A stretch of 29,296 bases of DNA, from positions 1-29,296 of the forward strand of contig JBJOPY010000062.1 in NCBI GenBank assembly GCA_046050405.1, in the 5' to 3' direction. Numbering within the stretch: position 1 is the first letter of the stretch; every line of letters starts with the position of its first letter. Positions 1-7,560 of the stretch are shown piece by piece. Source of the stretch: JADKCL01 sp046050405. Its GTDB lineage: Bacteria; Bacteroidota; Bacteroidia; J057; JADKCL01. Position numbers and translations under genes: made by a program. The notes under the pieces were generated by a model that did not search any database, was not told the origin of the DNA, and was given only the letters and a program-made list of their open reading frames with translations.

Positions 1-19
1 TCTGCTCACGGTTCATCAT
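1..19 (-). CDS. Possible start of transketolase C-terminal subunit (partial, runs off window)
   Basis: On the minus strand an ATG at 19 (or 16) opens a frame reading M-M-N-R-E-Q before the window ends. It begins five bases after the stop codon of the transketolase N-terminal subunit. In genomes with split transketolase the C-terminal half (pyrimidine-binding and C-terminal domains) normally follows directly in the same operon. Only six codons are visible, so this is an inference from position rather than from sequence similarity. Confidence 0.3.
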
Positions 20-24
20 CTTAT

Positions 25-879
25 TCAATAGTCAAGGAATCTGGTCACAGGCAGCTGCGCCATGGCGCGGGCAAATTGCTCGTCGTTGGGGGCCTTGCCG
101 TGCCATTCATGGGTGCCCTGCATGAAATCCACCCCCCGGCCCATGTCGGTGGCCATGACGATGCAGACGGGTTTTCCGCGATAGGTCGCCCGGCGGGCGG
201 TGTCCAGCGTGTTGAGCACTTCCACGTAGTCGTGGCCATTCATTTCAAGCACGAGCCAGCCAAATGCCTCCATCTTGGGGCGGATGTCGCCGAGCGGCAT
301 GACCTTTTCCGTGGGCCCGTCGATCTGCTGCATGTTGCGGTCAATCGTGCAGATCATGTTGTCCACCTTCTTTGCGGCGGCATAGATGACCGCTTCCCAG
401 ATCTGGCCTTCCTGGAGTTCTCCATCGCCATGGAGGGAATACACGATGTGCTTGTCCCCGTTGAGTTTCTTGGCGAGGGCGGCACCGATGGCGACGGACA
501 TCCCTTGACCGAGGGAACCCGAGGCGACGCGGACACCGGGGAGGGCCTCCTTGGTGCCGGGATGCCCTTGCAGGCGGGAATTGATTTTCCGGAACGTGGC
601 CAATTCCCCGACCGGGAAATAGCCCGTCCTGGCGAGGACACTGTACCAGACCGGGGAAATATGCCCATTGGACAGGAAGAAAAGATCTTGGTCCTTCCCA
701 TCCATCGTCCAGGTCGCCGGGTCATGGCGCAGATGGTTGAAATAGAGCGATACGAAGAACTCGGTGCAGCCCATCGAGCCGCCCGGGTGGCCCGATTGCA
801 CGGCGTGCACCATGCGGAGGATGTCCCGCCTGACCTGGTCGGCCATTTCCTGCATCTCGGGAACGGTAGCTAATTTCAT
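25..879 (-). CDS. Transketolase, N-terminal (TPP-binding) subunit
   Basis: This is the thiamine-diphosphate-binding half of a split transketolase of the non-oxidative pentose phosphate pathway, acting in the cytoplasm and expected to pair with a separate C-terminal subunit. The 284-residue product matches the usual length of N-terminal halves. Visible motifs are HPGGSMG near residue 30, LSNGHISP near 70, GSLGQGMS near 121 and the TPP/Mg motif starting GDGELQEG (about 151-158) and closing with IDRNMQQIDG (about 179-188). The frame stays open upstream to 1005, but the extra 42 residues look unlike the family. The ATG at 879 is preceded by AAGGA a few bases upstream, so I chose that start. The C-terminal partner probably begins at position 19. 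Confidence 0.93.
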   Translation of the reverse strand: MKLATVPEMQEMADQVRRDILRMVHAVQSGHPGGSMGCTEFFVSLYFNHLRHDPATWTMDGKDQDLFFLSNGHISPVWYSVLARTGYFPVGELATFRKINSRLQGHPGTKEALPGVRVASGSLGQGMSVAIGAALAKKLNGDKHIVYSLHGDGELQEGQIWEAVIYAAAKKVDNMICTIDRNMQQIDGPTEKVMPLGDIRPKMEAFGWLVLEMNGHDYVEVLNTLDTARRATYRGKPVCIVMATDMGRGVDFMQGTHEWHGKAPNDEQFARAMAQLPVTRFLDY

Positions 880-881
880 GT

Positions 882-888
882 CTTCCTT
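882..888 (-). promoter_or_regulatory. Ribosome binding site deciding the transketolase start
   Basis: AAGGAAG on the minus strand ends two bases before the ATG at 879; the AAGGA core is four bases away. It supports the inner start rather than the longer open frame beginning at 1005. Confidence 0.5.
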
Positions 889-1106
889 ACAAAGTGGCGA
901 AAATACGAACCCATCGGTAGGATTGAAAGAAATGTTTTGCACAAACAGCGGATGAGGGCCAAGTTTTTCCGGGAGGTGCAGGAGGGAGCGTGATATGCAT
1001 CCCAAGCGGGCCTGGCGGGAACGGAAACAGTCGCCTGGCGTTCATCGCCTCTTGGCAGCAAGGAGAAGTGCTCCCCTGCGGCTCCGCCCGGGAGCGTGGC
1101 ACCTGC

Positions 1107-2639
1107 TCACTTCAACCCCAACCATGTGAACGACAGGTAGCAGAACCCACCCATGGCCGCCGATACGGGGATGGTGATGATCCAGGCCGCCAGCAGCCTT
1201 GTCGTCACGCCCCATCGCACCGCCGAGAGGCGCTTGGTGGCACCGACACCGATGATGGAGCCCGTGATGGTATGCGTGGTGGATACGGGTATCTTCAGGT
1301 TCTCGCTCATGAACAGGATCGCCGCACCGGCGGTTTCGGCAGCAACGCCCTCGAAGGGGGTCACCTTCGTGATCTTGGTCCCCATGGTCTTGACAATCTT
1401 CCAGCCGCCGCTCAAGGTGCCGAGCCCGATCGCCGAATAGCATGCGAACGGCACCCAGGAGGGCATTTGATCGAAACTTTCGATCGACTTGCTGGCGATC
1501 AATGCGGCGGTGATGATTCCCATCACTTTCTGCGCATCGTTTCCACCATGGCCGATGCTGAAGGCCCCGGACGAAATGAGCTGCATCCGCTTGAACCAGC
1601 CCTCCGCCCGCGCGACATTCATGCTGGAGAGCGTCATGGTAAACGTCCCCATCAGCAATGCGATGAATGCCAGCAGGAGCCACTTGAAGTTGGTGCCATG
1701 GAAGACCACTTTCAGCCAGTACGCCTCGAAATTCGCTTTCAGGTGGCTATGGTCCCACCGCTCACTCTCGGGGGAGGATTCCGTGATGCGATGGGAGCCG
1801 GCGATCAGGCCTGCGACCCTGGTCTTTCCGATGGCCTCCTCGATTTTCGCCGTGAGATCGGGCCCCGGGACCATGTCTCCCCTCTTCTTGAGATAGGAGG
1901 TCTTGATGTCCCACCTCCGCCCGGTCTCGTCTGCCCTTCCGTCCGCGCCATGGCCTTTCTCCACCACCGGGACATACTCCTTGCCATGCGCGTCCTTGAA
2001 AGTGAACGCCTTCTTGATCTCCTCCTCTTGGACAGGGGATTCGAAGTGGATCGAATAGACCGCGCCGCCCAGGAAGTCCTTCTTCATCTCCAGCTTGGTG
2101 GATACCAGGTAGCACATGCCGACCATGACGGCCAGGGAAATGAATTTCGGATAGAGTGCTTTCTTGAAGCTATGCAGGAACCAGAGCGAAACGAGGAAGG
2201 CCATCAGCATCCCCAGGAGGGGTGCGAGCAGGATGAATGCGGCTGTCTTGATGATCGGCTCCGAGTTCAGCGAGCTGAATCCGGCATGGGCGATCGCGGC
2301 CCCCATGAAGCCGCCGATCAAGGTATGGGATGAACTGGAGGGGATGCCTTTCCACCAGGTGAGCAGGTTCCAGATGATGGCTGCGATCAATCCGGCAATG
2401 ATCACCCCCAGGGTGACATACTGCTCCTGGACGGTCTTGGCGATCGTATTGGCAACGCCATGGTCCTTGAAAATGAAAAAGGCTGCAAAGTTGAAGAATG
2501 CAGCCCATGCGACAGCCTGAAACGGAGACAGCACCCGGGTGGATACGATCGTCGCAATGGAGTTGGCTGCGTCATGAAATCCATTGATGTAGTCAAATGC
2601 CAGGGCCAGGATGATGATTGCAACCAGCAATGTGGTCAT
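1107..2639 (-). CDS. PiT-family inorganic phosphate transporter
   Basis: This is an inner-membrane phosphate permease of the PiT family (Na+ or H+/Pi symport), 510 residues. Both halves of the PiT inverted repeat are visible. The N-terminal half has the FDYINGFHDAANSIAT signature at about 16-31, and SSSSHTLIGG follows at about 102. The C-terminal half has GHGGNDAQKVMG and later STTHTITGS. Several strongly hydrophobic spans flank a long hydrophilic central loop (roughly residues 185-300) that is rich in charged residues, as in other bacterial PiT proteins with an extended loop. The gene starts 13 bases after the stop of the upstream DUF47 gene, so the two are almost certainly one operon. Whether it carries phosphate or another oxyanion cannot be told from sequence alone. 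Confidence 0.93.
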   Translation of the reverse strand: MTTLLVAIIILALAFDYINGFHDAANSIATIVSTRVLSPFQAVAWAAFFNFAAFFIFKDHGVANTIAKTVQEQYVTLGVIIAGLIAAIIWNLLTWWKGIPSSSSHTLIGGFMGAAIAHAGFSSLNSEPIIKTAAFILLAPLLGMLMAFLVSLWFLHSFKKALYPKFISLAVMVGMCYLVSTKLEMKKDFLGGAVYSIHFESPVQEEEIKKAFTFKDAHGKEYVPVVEKGHGADGRADETGRRWDIKTSYLKKRGDMVPGPDLTAKIEEAIGKTRVAGLIAGSHRITESSPESERWDHSHLKANFEAYWLKVVFHGTNFKWLLLAFIALLMGTFTMTLSSMNVARAEGWFKRMQLISSGAFSIGHGGNDAQKVMGIITAALIASKSIESFDQMPSWVPFACYSAIGLGTLSGGWKIVKTMGTKITKVTPFEGVAAETAGAAILFMSENLKIPVSTTHTITGSIIGVGATKRLSAVRWGVTTRLLAAWIITIPVSAAMGGFCYLSFTWLGLK

Positions 2640-2652
2640 CGGGTGCTGCCTG

Positions 2653-3372
2653 TCAGGTGGTCTTGATCAGGATGGCCTCCAATGCGAAGGAAAGATCCTG
2701 GAAGTAGCGCATGGCATTGTCGGTGGCGTAGAAGATCTCGCGGAGCTTCAGCACCAGGGTGCCATCGTATTCGCCATTGTAGAGGGCGGCCATGCCGTGC
2801 ATGAAGGTTTCCTCGGCGCGGGACTTACTGGCTTGAATGGCCCTGATCTTGGATGCCAGCTGCTTCGGATGCCGAAGTGACTTGAGCATGTGGACAGCCT
2901 CCGCTGCAGCCATGCCGCAGGATTGGACGTCCGCAGCCAGATCCAGCAACTGCGCCGGGAAGCTGGTGACTTCGTAGAGCACCACCCTGCGGGCTCCGCC
3001 GTTCAGCTCGTCCAGTATCCCGTCCAGCGTACTGGCGAGGCGATGAATGTCCTCGCGGTCGAAGGGCGTGAGGAAGGTCGCGGTCAGCTCCGATATCACT
3101 CTATGGATGAGTTCGTCTCCCTTCTCCTCTGCTGCACTGACCTTGTCCGCATGACGGCGGCGCTCGCTGGCATCCTGCGACGTCAGCATCTCAAAATAGC
3201 TGTTGGCAGCCTCCTTGACCGCCAACGCATGCGCATCAAACAGCGGGAAAAATTTCTTGTCCTTCGGAACGAGCCTCTGAATCAGCATGTTGGCAAAGGA
3301 CATTCCCGATGCGGAACCCATCTGTTTTGCATTTGATTCGCGCTCTTCCAAGATTGTAGCTTCGGAGATCAT
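2653..3372 (-). CDS. DUF47 family PhoU-like protein, partner of PiT transporter
   Basis: The product is a cytoplasmic, mostly helical protein of the DUF47/PhoU-like family, which commonly sits next to PiT permeases and is thought to modulate them. The typical N-terminal stretch LVPKDKKFFPLFDAHA is present, followed by heptad-rich acidic/basic helices including EEKGDELIHRV, LTPFDREDIHRLA and a closing helix LREIFYATDNAM. The ATG at 3372 gives 239 residues. Family members usually begin just before the MSFANML segment, so the inner ATG at 3303 (216 residues) is an equally likely start, and no Shine-Dalgarno sequence decides. It is first in the operon with the PiT gene. Confidence 0.88.
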   Translation of the reverse strand: MISEATILEERESNAKQMGSASGMSFANMLIQRLVPKDKKFFPLFDAHALAVKEAANSYFEMLTSQDASERRRHADKVSAAEEKGDELIHRVISELTATFLTPFDREDIHRLASTLDGILDELNGGARRVVLYEVTSFPAQLLDLAADVQSCGMAAAEAVHMLKSLRHPKQLASKIRAIQASKSRAEETFMHGMAALYNGEYDGTLVLKLREIFYATDNAMRYFQDLSFALEAILIKTT

Positions 3373-3688
3373 ATCTTGACGTTGCTACTTGTATGCAGCA
3401 ATACAAAGCTGACCAAAGAAATCAACAGGTATGTTTCCAAAATGTTAAATTTCGGTAAAGTAGGTTTCCCCTTATCAATCACAAGAATAGGCGCTGTTTC
3501 TCGGCTGATCGTTCCATGAGGTCACGGATAAAATGTAAAGCCATTTCCGGGCAAGGAACACGCGGCCCGACAACGGGTCTTCCCGGGCCTGGCCTTGGAC
3601 GACGCCGCTCCCGCCCACGGCATCGTCTCCCACCTCCGGGTGATGCCATCCCAGCGGACGGTCTGGCAGTCCGCCCTGCGCGGATCGG
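3373..3688. other. Intergenic region with AT-rich leader and GC-rich non-coding block
   Basis: The part nearest the DUF47 gene (about 3373-3480) is AT-rich and would hold the promoter of the phosphate operon; several TTTG words occur on the minus strand but no clean TTTG-N19-TAnnTTTG pair. From about 3540 to 3688 the composition turns strongly GC-rich. Short open frames on both strands there (for example 3479-3700 minus and 3516-3716 plus) are low-complexity and arginine/proline-rich, and I recognise no protein. The block ends exactly where the tandem repeats begin. Confidence 0.5.
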
Positions 3689-3689
3689 C

Positions 3690-3908
3690 TTGACGCTCAT
3701 TTTCGGCCATTTTTGAGCATCAAATACCCTGGATGTTCATGGTTGAATGCCAAAGGAGTTTGATGCTCATTTTGGCCATTTTTGAGCATCAAATACCCTT
3801 GATGTTCATGGCTGAATAACAACGGAGCTTGACGCTCATTTTCGACCATTTTTGAGCATCAAATGCCCTTGAGGTTCATGGATGAATAACAACAAAGTTT
3901 GACGCTCA
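3690..3908. repeat. Tandem direct repeat array, 3.2 copies of a 69-70 bp unit
   Basis: Three head-to-tail copies are seen at 3690-3759 (70 bp), 3760-3828 (69 bp) and 3829-3898 (70 bp), followed by a truncated fourth copy, TTGACGCTCA, starting at 3899. Each unit runs TTGA(C/T)GCTCATTTT, a GGCC or GACC core, CATTTTTGAGCATCAAAT, then CCCT(T/G)GA(T/G)GTTCATGG and an AC/AAAG-rich tail. The copies differ at only a few positions, and copy 2 lacks one C. Each copy contains a long inverted repeat. The array has lower GC than its surroundings and ends about five bases before the Fic start codon. Confidence 0.93.
3759..3793. promoter_or_regulatory. Perfect 11-bp inverted repeat, candidate operator of the fic gene
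   Basis: TTTGATGCTCA (3759-3769) and TGAGCATCAAA (3783-3793) are exact reverse complements around the 13-base spacer TTTTGGCCATTTT, which itself contains the palindrome TGGCCA. The same arrangement recurs with two mismatches in the left arm and a 14-base spacer at 3689-3724 and 3828-3863, and a lone left half-site, TTTGACGCTCA, lies at 3898-3908. Equivalent points of the conserved eight-base half-sites are 21 bp apart in this copy, about two helical turns, as expected for dimer binding on one face of DNA. An operator role is inference; a hairpin in RNA is the alternative. Confidence 0.45.
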
Positions 3909-3912
3909 ATTT

Positions 3913-5016
3913 TTGGGTTATTATCACTATGGGGCATTTCCTCCCCGTGACTTGAAGCTTGACAAGATTCTAGGCGCATTGCTGAAAGCTACGGACGCAT
4001 TGGCGCGTTACGACCAGATGCTCAAATCCCTGCACAACACCGAATTATTCCTGGCACCTCTGAGAAATCGAGAGGCCGTGATTTCTTCGAGGATGGAGGG
4101 CACCATCAGCACATTGGATGAAATCCTTCAATATGAAGCAGATTTTGATGTGGATGCAGCAGAGAATCCTGACAAAGTCCGTTCGGAGGTCTTCGAGACA
4201 GTCCTCTATCAAAGGGCATTATCGAATGCCCAAAAGGCAATGCAAGACGGCTATCCCCTGTCTCAACATCTGGTGAGAACCATCCACCAACAACTGCTCT
4301 CGTTCGGACGTGGTGCGGAGAAATCACCCGGTCAATACAAAACAGCACAAAATTACCTGGCGGATAAAATCAAGCAGAAGATCGAGTTCATCCCCATCAG
4401 TCCCGAGAAGTTGATCGACGGGATGGAAGCCTTGTTCACCTATCTGAATGAAAGCAATGATCCTGTTTTAATCAAGACTGCAGTGATGCATTTGGAGTTT
4501 GAGGCATTGCACCCGTTTAAGGATGGGAATGGAAGAATCGGCAGGATGCTGATCACGCTGTATCTGTGGTCTACCCAATCCATCTCGGCACCGCATTTTT
4601 ATATCAGTGGCTATATGGAGGAACACAAAGACGAATACATTGACACCATGAGAAAAGTCTCCTCAGATGGCAATTGGGAGGAATGGTGCAACTTCTTTTT
4701 CAGGGCGATAGAAGAGCAAGCCTCGAAAAACATTCAAGTGGCGGAAAGTATTCGCCAGCTCTACGAGGACATGAAATCTGTATTTGCGGATACCCTGTCC
4801 TCGAAATGGAGTGTGAATGCATTGGATTTCATTTTTGCAAATCCAATCTTCAGAAACAATCGTTTTACAAGCGACAGCGGGATTCCGGCACAATCCGCAT
4901 CCAGGTTTACGCGCTTGCTTTTGGAAAGGAGTGTGATTCGAACACTCAAGGACGCATCCGGCAGGAGACCGGCCCTCTATGCGTTCGAACCGCTATTAAA
5001 ACTCGTGCGGGTTTAG
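3913..5016 (+). CDS. Fic family protein (putative AMPylase) with C-terminal winged-helix-like domain
   Basis: Fic proteins transfer AMP, or another phosphate-linked group, to hydroxyl side chains of target proteins. The 367-residue product has a Fic_N-like N-terminus. The self-inhibitory motif SSRMEG (S58 to G63, fitting [S/T]xxxE[G/N]) makes it a class II (N-terminally inhibited) Fic protein. The complete catalytic motif HPFKDGNGRIGR lies at 200-211, with H200 as catalytic base. The last ~75 residues (from about 290) look like a winged helix. The start is TTG at 3913, giving MGYYHYGAFPP, which lines up with the usual family N-terminus; no in-frame ATG or Shine-Dalgarno is present. GC content is visibly below that of neighbouring genes and no partner gene is adjacent, suggesting acquisition by transfer. 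It abuts the tandem inverted repeats, which may be its operators. Confidence 0.9.
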   Translation: MGYYHYGAFPPRDLKLDKILGALLKATDALARYDQMLKSLHNTELFLAPLRNREAVISSRMEGTISTLDEILQYEADFDVDAAENPDKVRSEVFETVLYQRALSNAQKAMQDGYPLSQHLVRTIHQQLLSFGRGAEKSPGQYKTAQNYLADKIKQKIEFIPISPEKLIDGMEALFTYLNESNDPVLIKTAVMHLEFEALHPFKDGNGRIGRMLITLYLWSTQSISAPHFYISGYMEEHKDEYIDTMRKVSSDGNWEEWCNFFFRAIEEQASKNIQVAESIRQLYEDMKSVFADTLSSKWSVNALDFIFANPIFRNNRFTSDSGIPAQSASRFTRLLLERSVIRTLKDASGRRPALYAFEPLLKLVRV

Positions 5017-5121
5017 GACAGCTGACCGTGTTTGCCATGGCTTGATGCCGGAAAATCCAGCATCCAAACCCCACTTCGCGCCACCGCAGAATTGTGAACC
5101 CGGGCAATTGCTGGAAATGGA

Positions 5122-5152
5122 GGGCGGGAAGCGAACCTGCAAGCCCCCGCCC
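5122..5152. terminator. Hairpin between convergent fic and rnr genes
   Basis: GGGCGGG (5122-5128) and CCCGCCC (5146-5152) are perfect 7-bp arms around a 17-base loop, lying between the ends of two converging genes. A bidirectional transcription stop is plausible, but no T-run follows on either side. Confidence 0.35.
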
Positions 5153-5159
5153 ATGCGCC

Positions 5160-7502
5160 TTACCTTCCGCGCTTGCCGCCAGCGGCCTTTCCGGTGGCCT
5201 TCTTCTTGCCTTTCTTCGGGCTTTTCTCACCGCCAGCGGGTACGTGCTTTTTCATCGGGCCTCCGCTTCGCCGGCCTCCATATTGGCCTTTTGCGCGGGA
5301 GGGTGCCTCCCGGCGTTCCACCAGCGGAATGCCGGTGTCTTCGAATGCAGACTCCAGGTGGGCGATCATGATGAAATCGATGGTACGGCTGCGGAGGCTC
5401 GTTCCTTTGACTTCCACCATCAGCTTGTCGCCGAGGCTGATCTTGCGCCCGGTCAATCGCCCCCGGACGCAGTAGTTGTCCGTATCGACGTCATAGTAGT
5501 CGTCCTTCATGGTGTGAAGCCCGACCATGCCTTCACAGCGGTTCTCCAGGATCTCGACATACAGGCCCCAGTTCGTGACCCCCGTGACGATGCCTTCGAA
5601 CTGGCTGCCGACCTTGTCCTCGAGGAACTCGACCTGCTTGAATTTGATGCTTGCCCGTTCGGCTTCCACAGCCCTTTTTTCACGGGTGCTGCAGTGCCTG
5701 GACGCCAGTTCCAGCTTCCCGGGGTTTGCGCCCAGGTTTCCGGAGAGGTACTGCCCGAGCAGCCGGTGGACCATCAAGTCCGGGTATCTGCGGATGGGGG
5801 ATGTGAAGTGGGTGTAATGCTCGAATCCCAATCCATAGTGCCCGATATTGTCGGTGCTGTAAACGGCCTTGGCCATGGTGCGCACCGCGACCGTCTGCAG
5901 CATGCTTTGCTCAGGCTTTCCCTCGACCTGGCGCAGCAAGTCGTTGAGTGCCTTGGCGATCTTGCGCTCGTCGCTCAGGTCGAGGCTGTAGCCGAGGGTG
6001 GCGGCAAACTGCTGCAAGGTGTAGAGCTTGTCTTCATCCGGGCGGTCATGGACCCGGTAGATGAATGGAAGCGGGACACCCTGTCGCATCTTCGCGACAT
6101 GGAGGGTGACGCGCTTGTTGGCCATCAGCATCCACTCCTCGATCATCTTGTGGGCGTCTTTCCTGACCTTGCGATAGACACGCAGTGGCTTGCCGTTTTC
6201 ATCCAGCTCGAACTTGACCTCGTCCTCCTCGAAACTGATGGAGCCATGCTTGAACCGTTCCTGCTGGAAGATCTTGGCCAGCCGGTTGAGTTCCGTCAGT
6301 TCTGCAGCATAGTCTCCTTCGCCCGCGTCCATGATCGCCTGTGCCTCCTCGTAGGCGAAGCGCCGGTCACTGTGGATGATCGTCCGGCCAAACCATTCCT
6401 TGGTCAGGTTTCCGTCCGGATCGACCTCGAAGATGGCGGAGAAGGTCAGTCGGTCCTCGTTGGGGCGAAGGCTGCAGAGGTCGTTTGAGAGCCTTTCCGG
6501 AAGCATGGGAACCGTGCGGTCGACCAGATAGACGCTCGTGGCGCGTTGGTAGGCTTCCTCGTCCAGTGCCGTGCCGGGAGTCACGAAGTGGCTTACATCT
6601 GCGATGTGCACGCCCACCTCTAGGCCTCCATCCTTCAGGCGACGGAAGGAGAGGGCGTCATCAAAGTCCTTGGCATCCCAGGGATCAATCGTGAAGGTCG
6701 TCACCTGGCGCATGTCGCGGCGGAGCCTGATCTCCTCCTCGCTGATCCGCCCGTCAAACCGGGCGACTTCTGCTTCCACTGGGGCGGGAAACTCCACCTG
6801 GAACCCGAACTGGAAGAGGATGGCGTGCATTTCCGTCTCGTTCTCTCCGGAACGCCCGAGGATCCTGACCACCACACCCTCGGGGAGGTGGTGAGTCCAA
6901 TCCTCCAGCCGGAGGATCACCTTGTCCCCCTCCCCGACGGAGATGCCATCCGGAATCCGCACGATGAAGTCTTGGTTCAGCTTGGGGTCATCGGGCCGGA
7001 AGGTAGGGGTCTTGCCGACCATCTCGATCGTGCCGATGAAGGTCTCGGTGGCGCGTGCCAGCACCTCCACGACCTCTCCCTCCGCACGCTGGCCCCGGCT
7101 GCCCTTGGTGATCCGGATGCGGACGTGGTCCCCGTTGAGCGCCTTCCAGAGACGGCCCGGAGGGATGAAAACGTCTTCCTTGGGCACCTCCGAATCCAGC
7201 ACCACGAATCCGTATCCGTCGCCTTTGATTTCCAGGTGTCCGGTATCGAGACGCTCCATGCTCACCAAGGCATACTTGCCGCGGCCGTCGGCCTTGAGCA
7301 GGCCTGCCTGGGCCATGGCCTCGAGGAGAGCGATGGTCCGTTCCGTGCTGAGCTCGCCCTTCAGGCCGCAGCCAGCTGCGATCTGCTTGTGGTTGAGGGA
7401 TTTGCCGGATTCCTTCTGCAGGAATTGCAGGATCAGGGTGCGGAGCGATTTCAGGCGTTTGTTGTCCTTTTGAGCTGCCTTTGGGGATTTCTTCCTGGTC
7501 AT
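5160..7502 (-). CDS. rnr: Ribonuclease R (RNase II/RNB family 3'-5' exoribonuclease)
   Basis: This is a processive, hydrolytic 3'-5' exoribonuclease that degrades structured RNA in the cytoplasm. At 780 residues it has the RNase R length. An N-terminal winged-helix region (about 15-80) is followed by cold-shock-type OB folds (about 85-240). The RNB domain has the metal-binding cluster IDPWDAKDFDDA with D273, D279, D281 and D282 in the canonical positions, and later HYTHFTSPIRRYPDLMVHR with the conserved arginines. An S1 RNA-binding domain sits near the end (GIVTGVTNWGLYVEI, about 640-720), and the tail from about 740 is Lys/Arg/Gly-rich, as in many RNase R proteins. The ATG at 7502 has no clear Shine-Dalgarno. 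It lies 58 bases downstream of dapD, so the two may be cotranscribed. Confidence 0.96.
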   Translation of the reverse strand: MTRKKSPKAAQKDNKRLKSLRTLILQFLQKESGKSLNHKQIAAGCGLKGELSTERTIALLEAMAQAGLLKADGRGKYALVSMERLDTGHLEIKGDGYGFVVLDSEVPKEDVFIPPGRLWKALNGDHVRIRITKGSRGQRAEGEVVEVLARATETFIGTIEMVGKTPTFRPDDPKLNQDFIVRIPDGISVGEGDKVILRLEDWTHHLPEGVVVRILGRSGENETEMHAILFQFGFQVEFPAPVEAEVARFDGRISEEEIRLRRDMRQVTTFTIDPWDAKDFDDALSFRRLKDGGLEVGVHIADVSHFVTPGTALDEEAYQRATSVYLVDRTVPMLPERLSNDLCSLRPNEDRLTFSAIFEVDPDGNLTKEWFGRTIIHSDRRFAYEEAQAIMDAGEGDYAAELTELNRLAKIFQQERFKHGSISFEEDEVKFELDENGKPLRVYRKVRKDAHKMIEEWMLMANKRVTLHVAKMRQGVPLPFIYRVHDRPDEDKLYTLQQFAATLGYSLDLSDERKIAKALNDLLRQVEGKPEQSMLQTVAVRTMAKAVYSTDNIGHYGLGFEHYTHFTSPIRRYPDLMVHRLLGQYLSGNLGANPGKLELASRHCSTREKRAVEAERASIKFKQVEFLEDKVGSQFEGIVTGVTNWGLYVEILENRCEGMVGLHTMKDDYYDVDTDNYCVRGRLTGRKISLGDKLMVEVKGTSLRSRTIDFIMIAHLESAFEDTGIPLVERREAPSRAKGQYGGRRSGGPMKKHVPAGGEKSPKKGKKKATGKAAGGKRGR

Positions 7503-7560
7503 TTTGAATGTGGTTTGATCAATGAATACAAGGGGTCCCCGATGGGGGATGAACGGATGG

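Noticed and set aside
1081..1095. Hairpin GCTCC-gcccg-GGAGC downstream of the PiT gene
   Set aside because: Only a 5-bp stem without a T-run; too weak to call a terminator.
990..2333. Long plus-strand open frame opposite the PiT gene
   Set aside because: Antisense shadow of a clearly conserved transporter; no family features.
3479..3716. Small ORFs on both strands of the GC-rich block
   Set aside because: Low-complexity Arg/Pro/Gly sequences with no recognisable domain or start signal; typical of GC-rich non-coding DNA.
3763..3822. Short plus-strand ORF with an AAAGGAG box, ATG and a hydrophobic 18-codon peptide inside repeat copy 2
   Set aside because: The other copies do not keep the ATG or the frame, so it is most likely a chance result of the repeat.
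3690..3860. Minus-strand frame through the repeats encoding a repeated 23-residue peptide (units like NEHQTPLAFNHEHPGYL)
   Set aside because: Only copy 2 (69 bp) keeps the frame; the 70-bp copies break it with stops after LKNGRK. The array behaves as non-coding tandem DNA, not a protein repeat.
3690..3908. CRISPR array
   Set aside because: The units are direct tandem copies with no unique spacers, and there are no cas genes.
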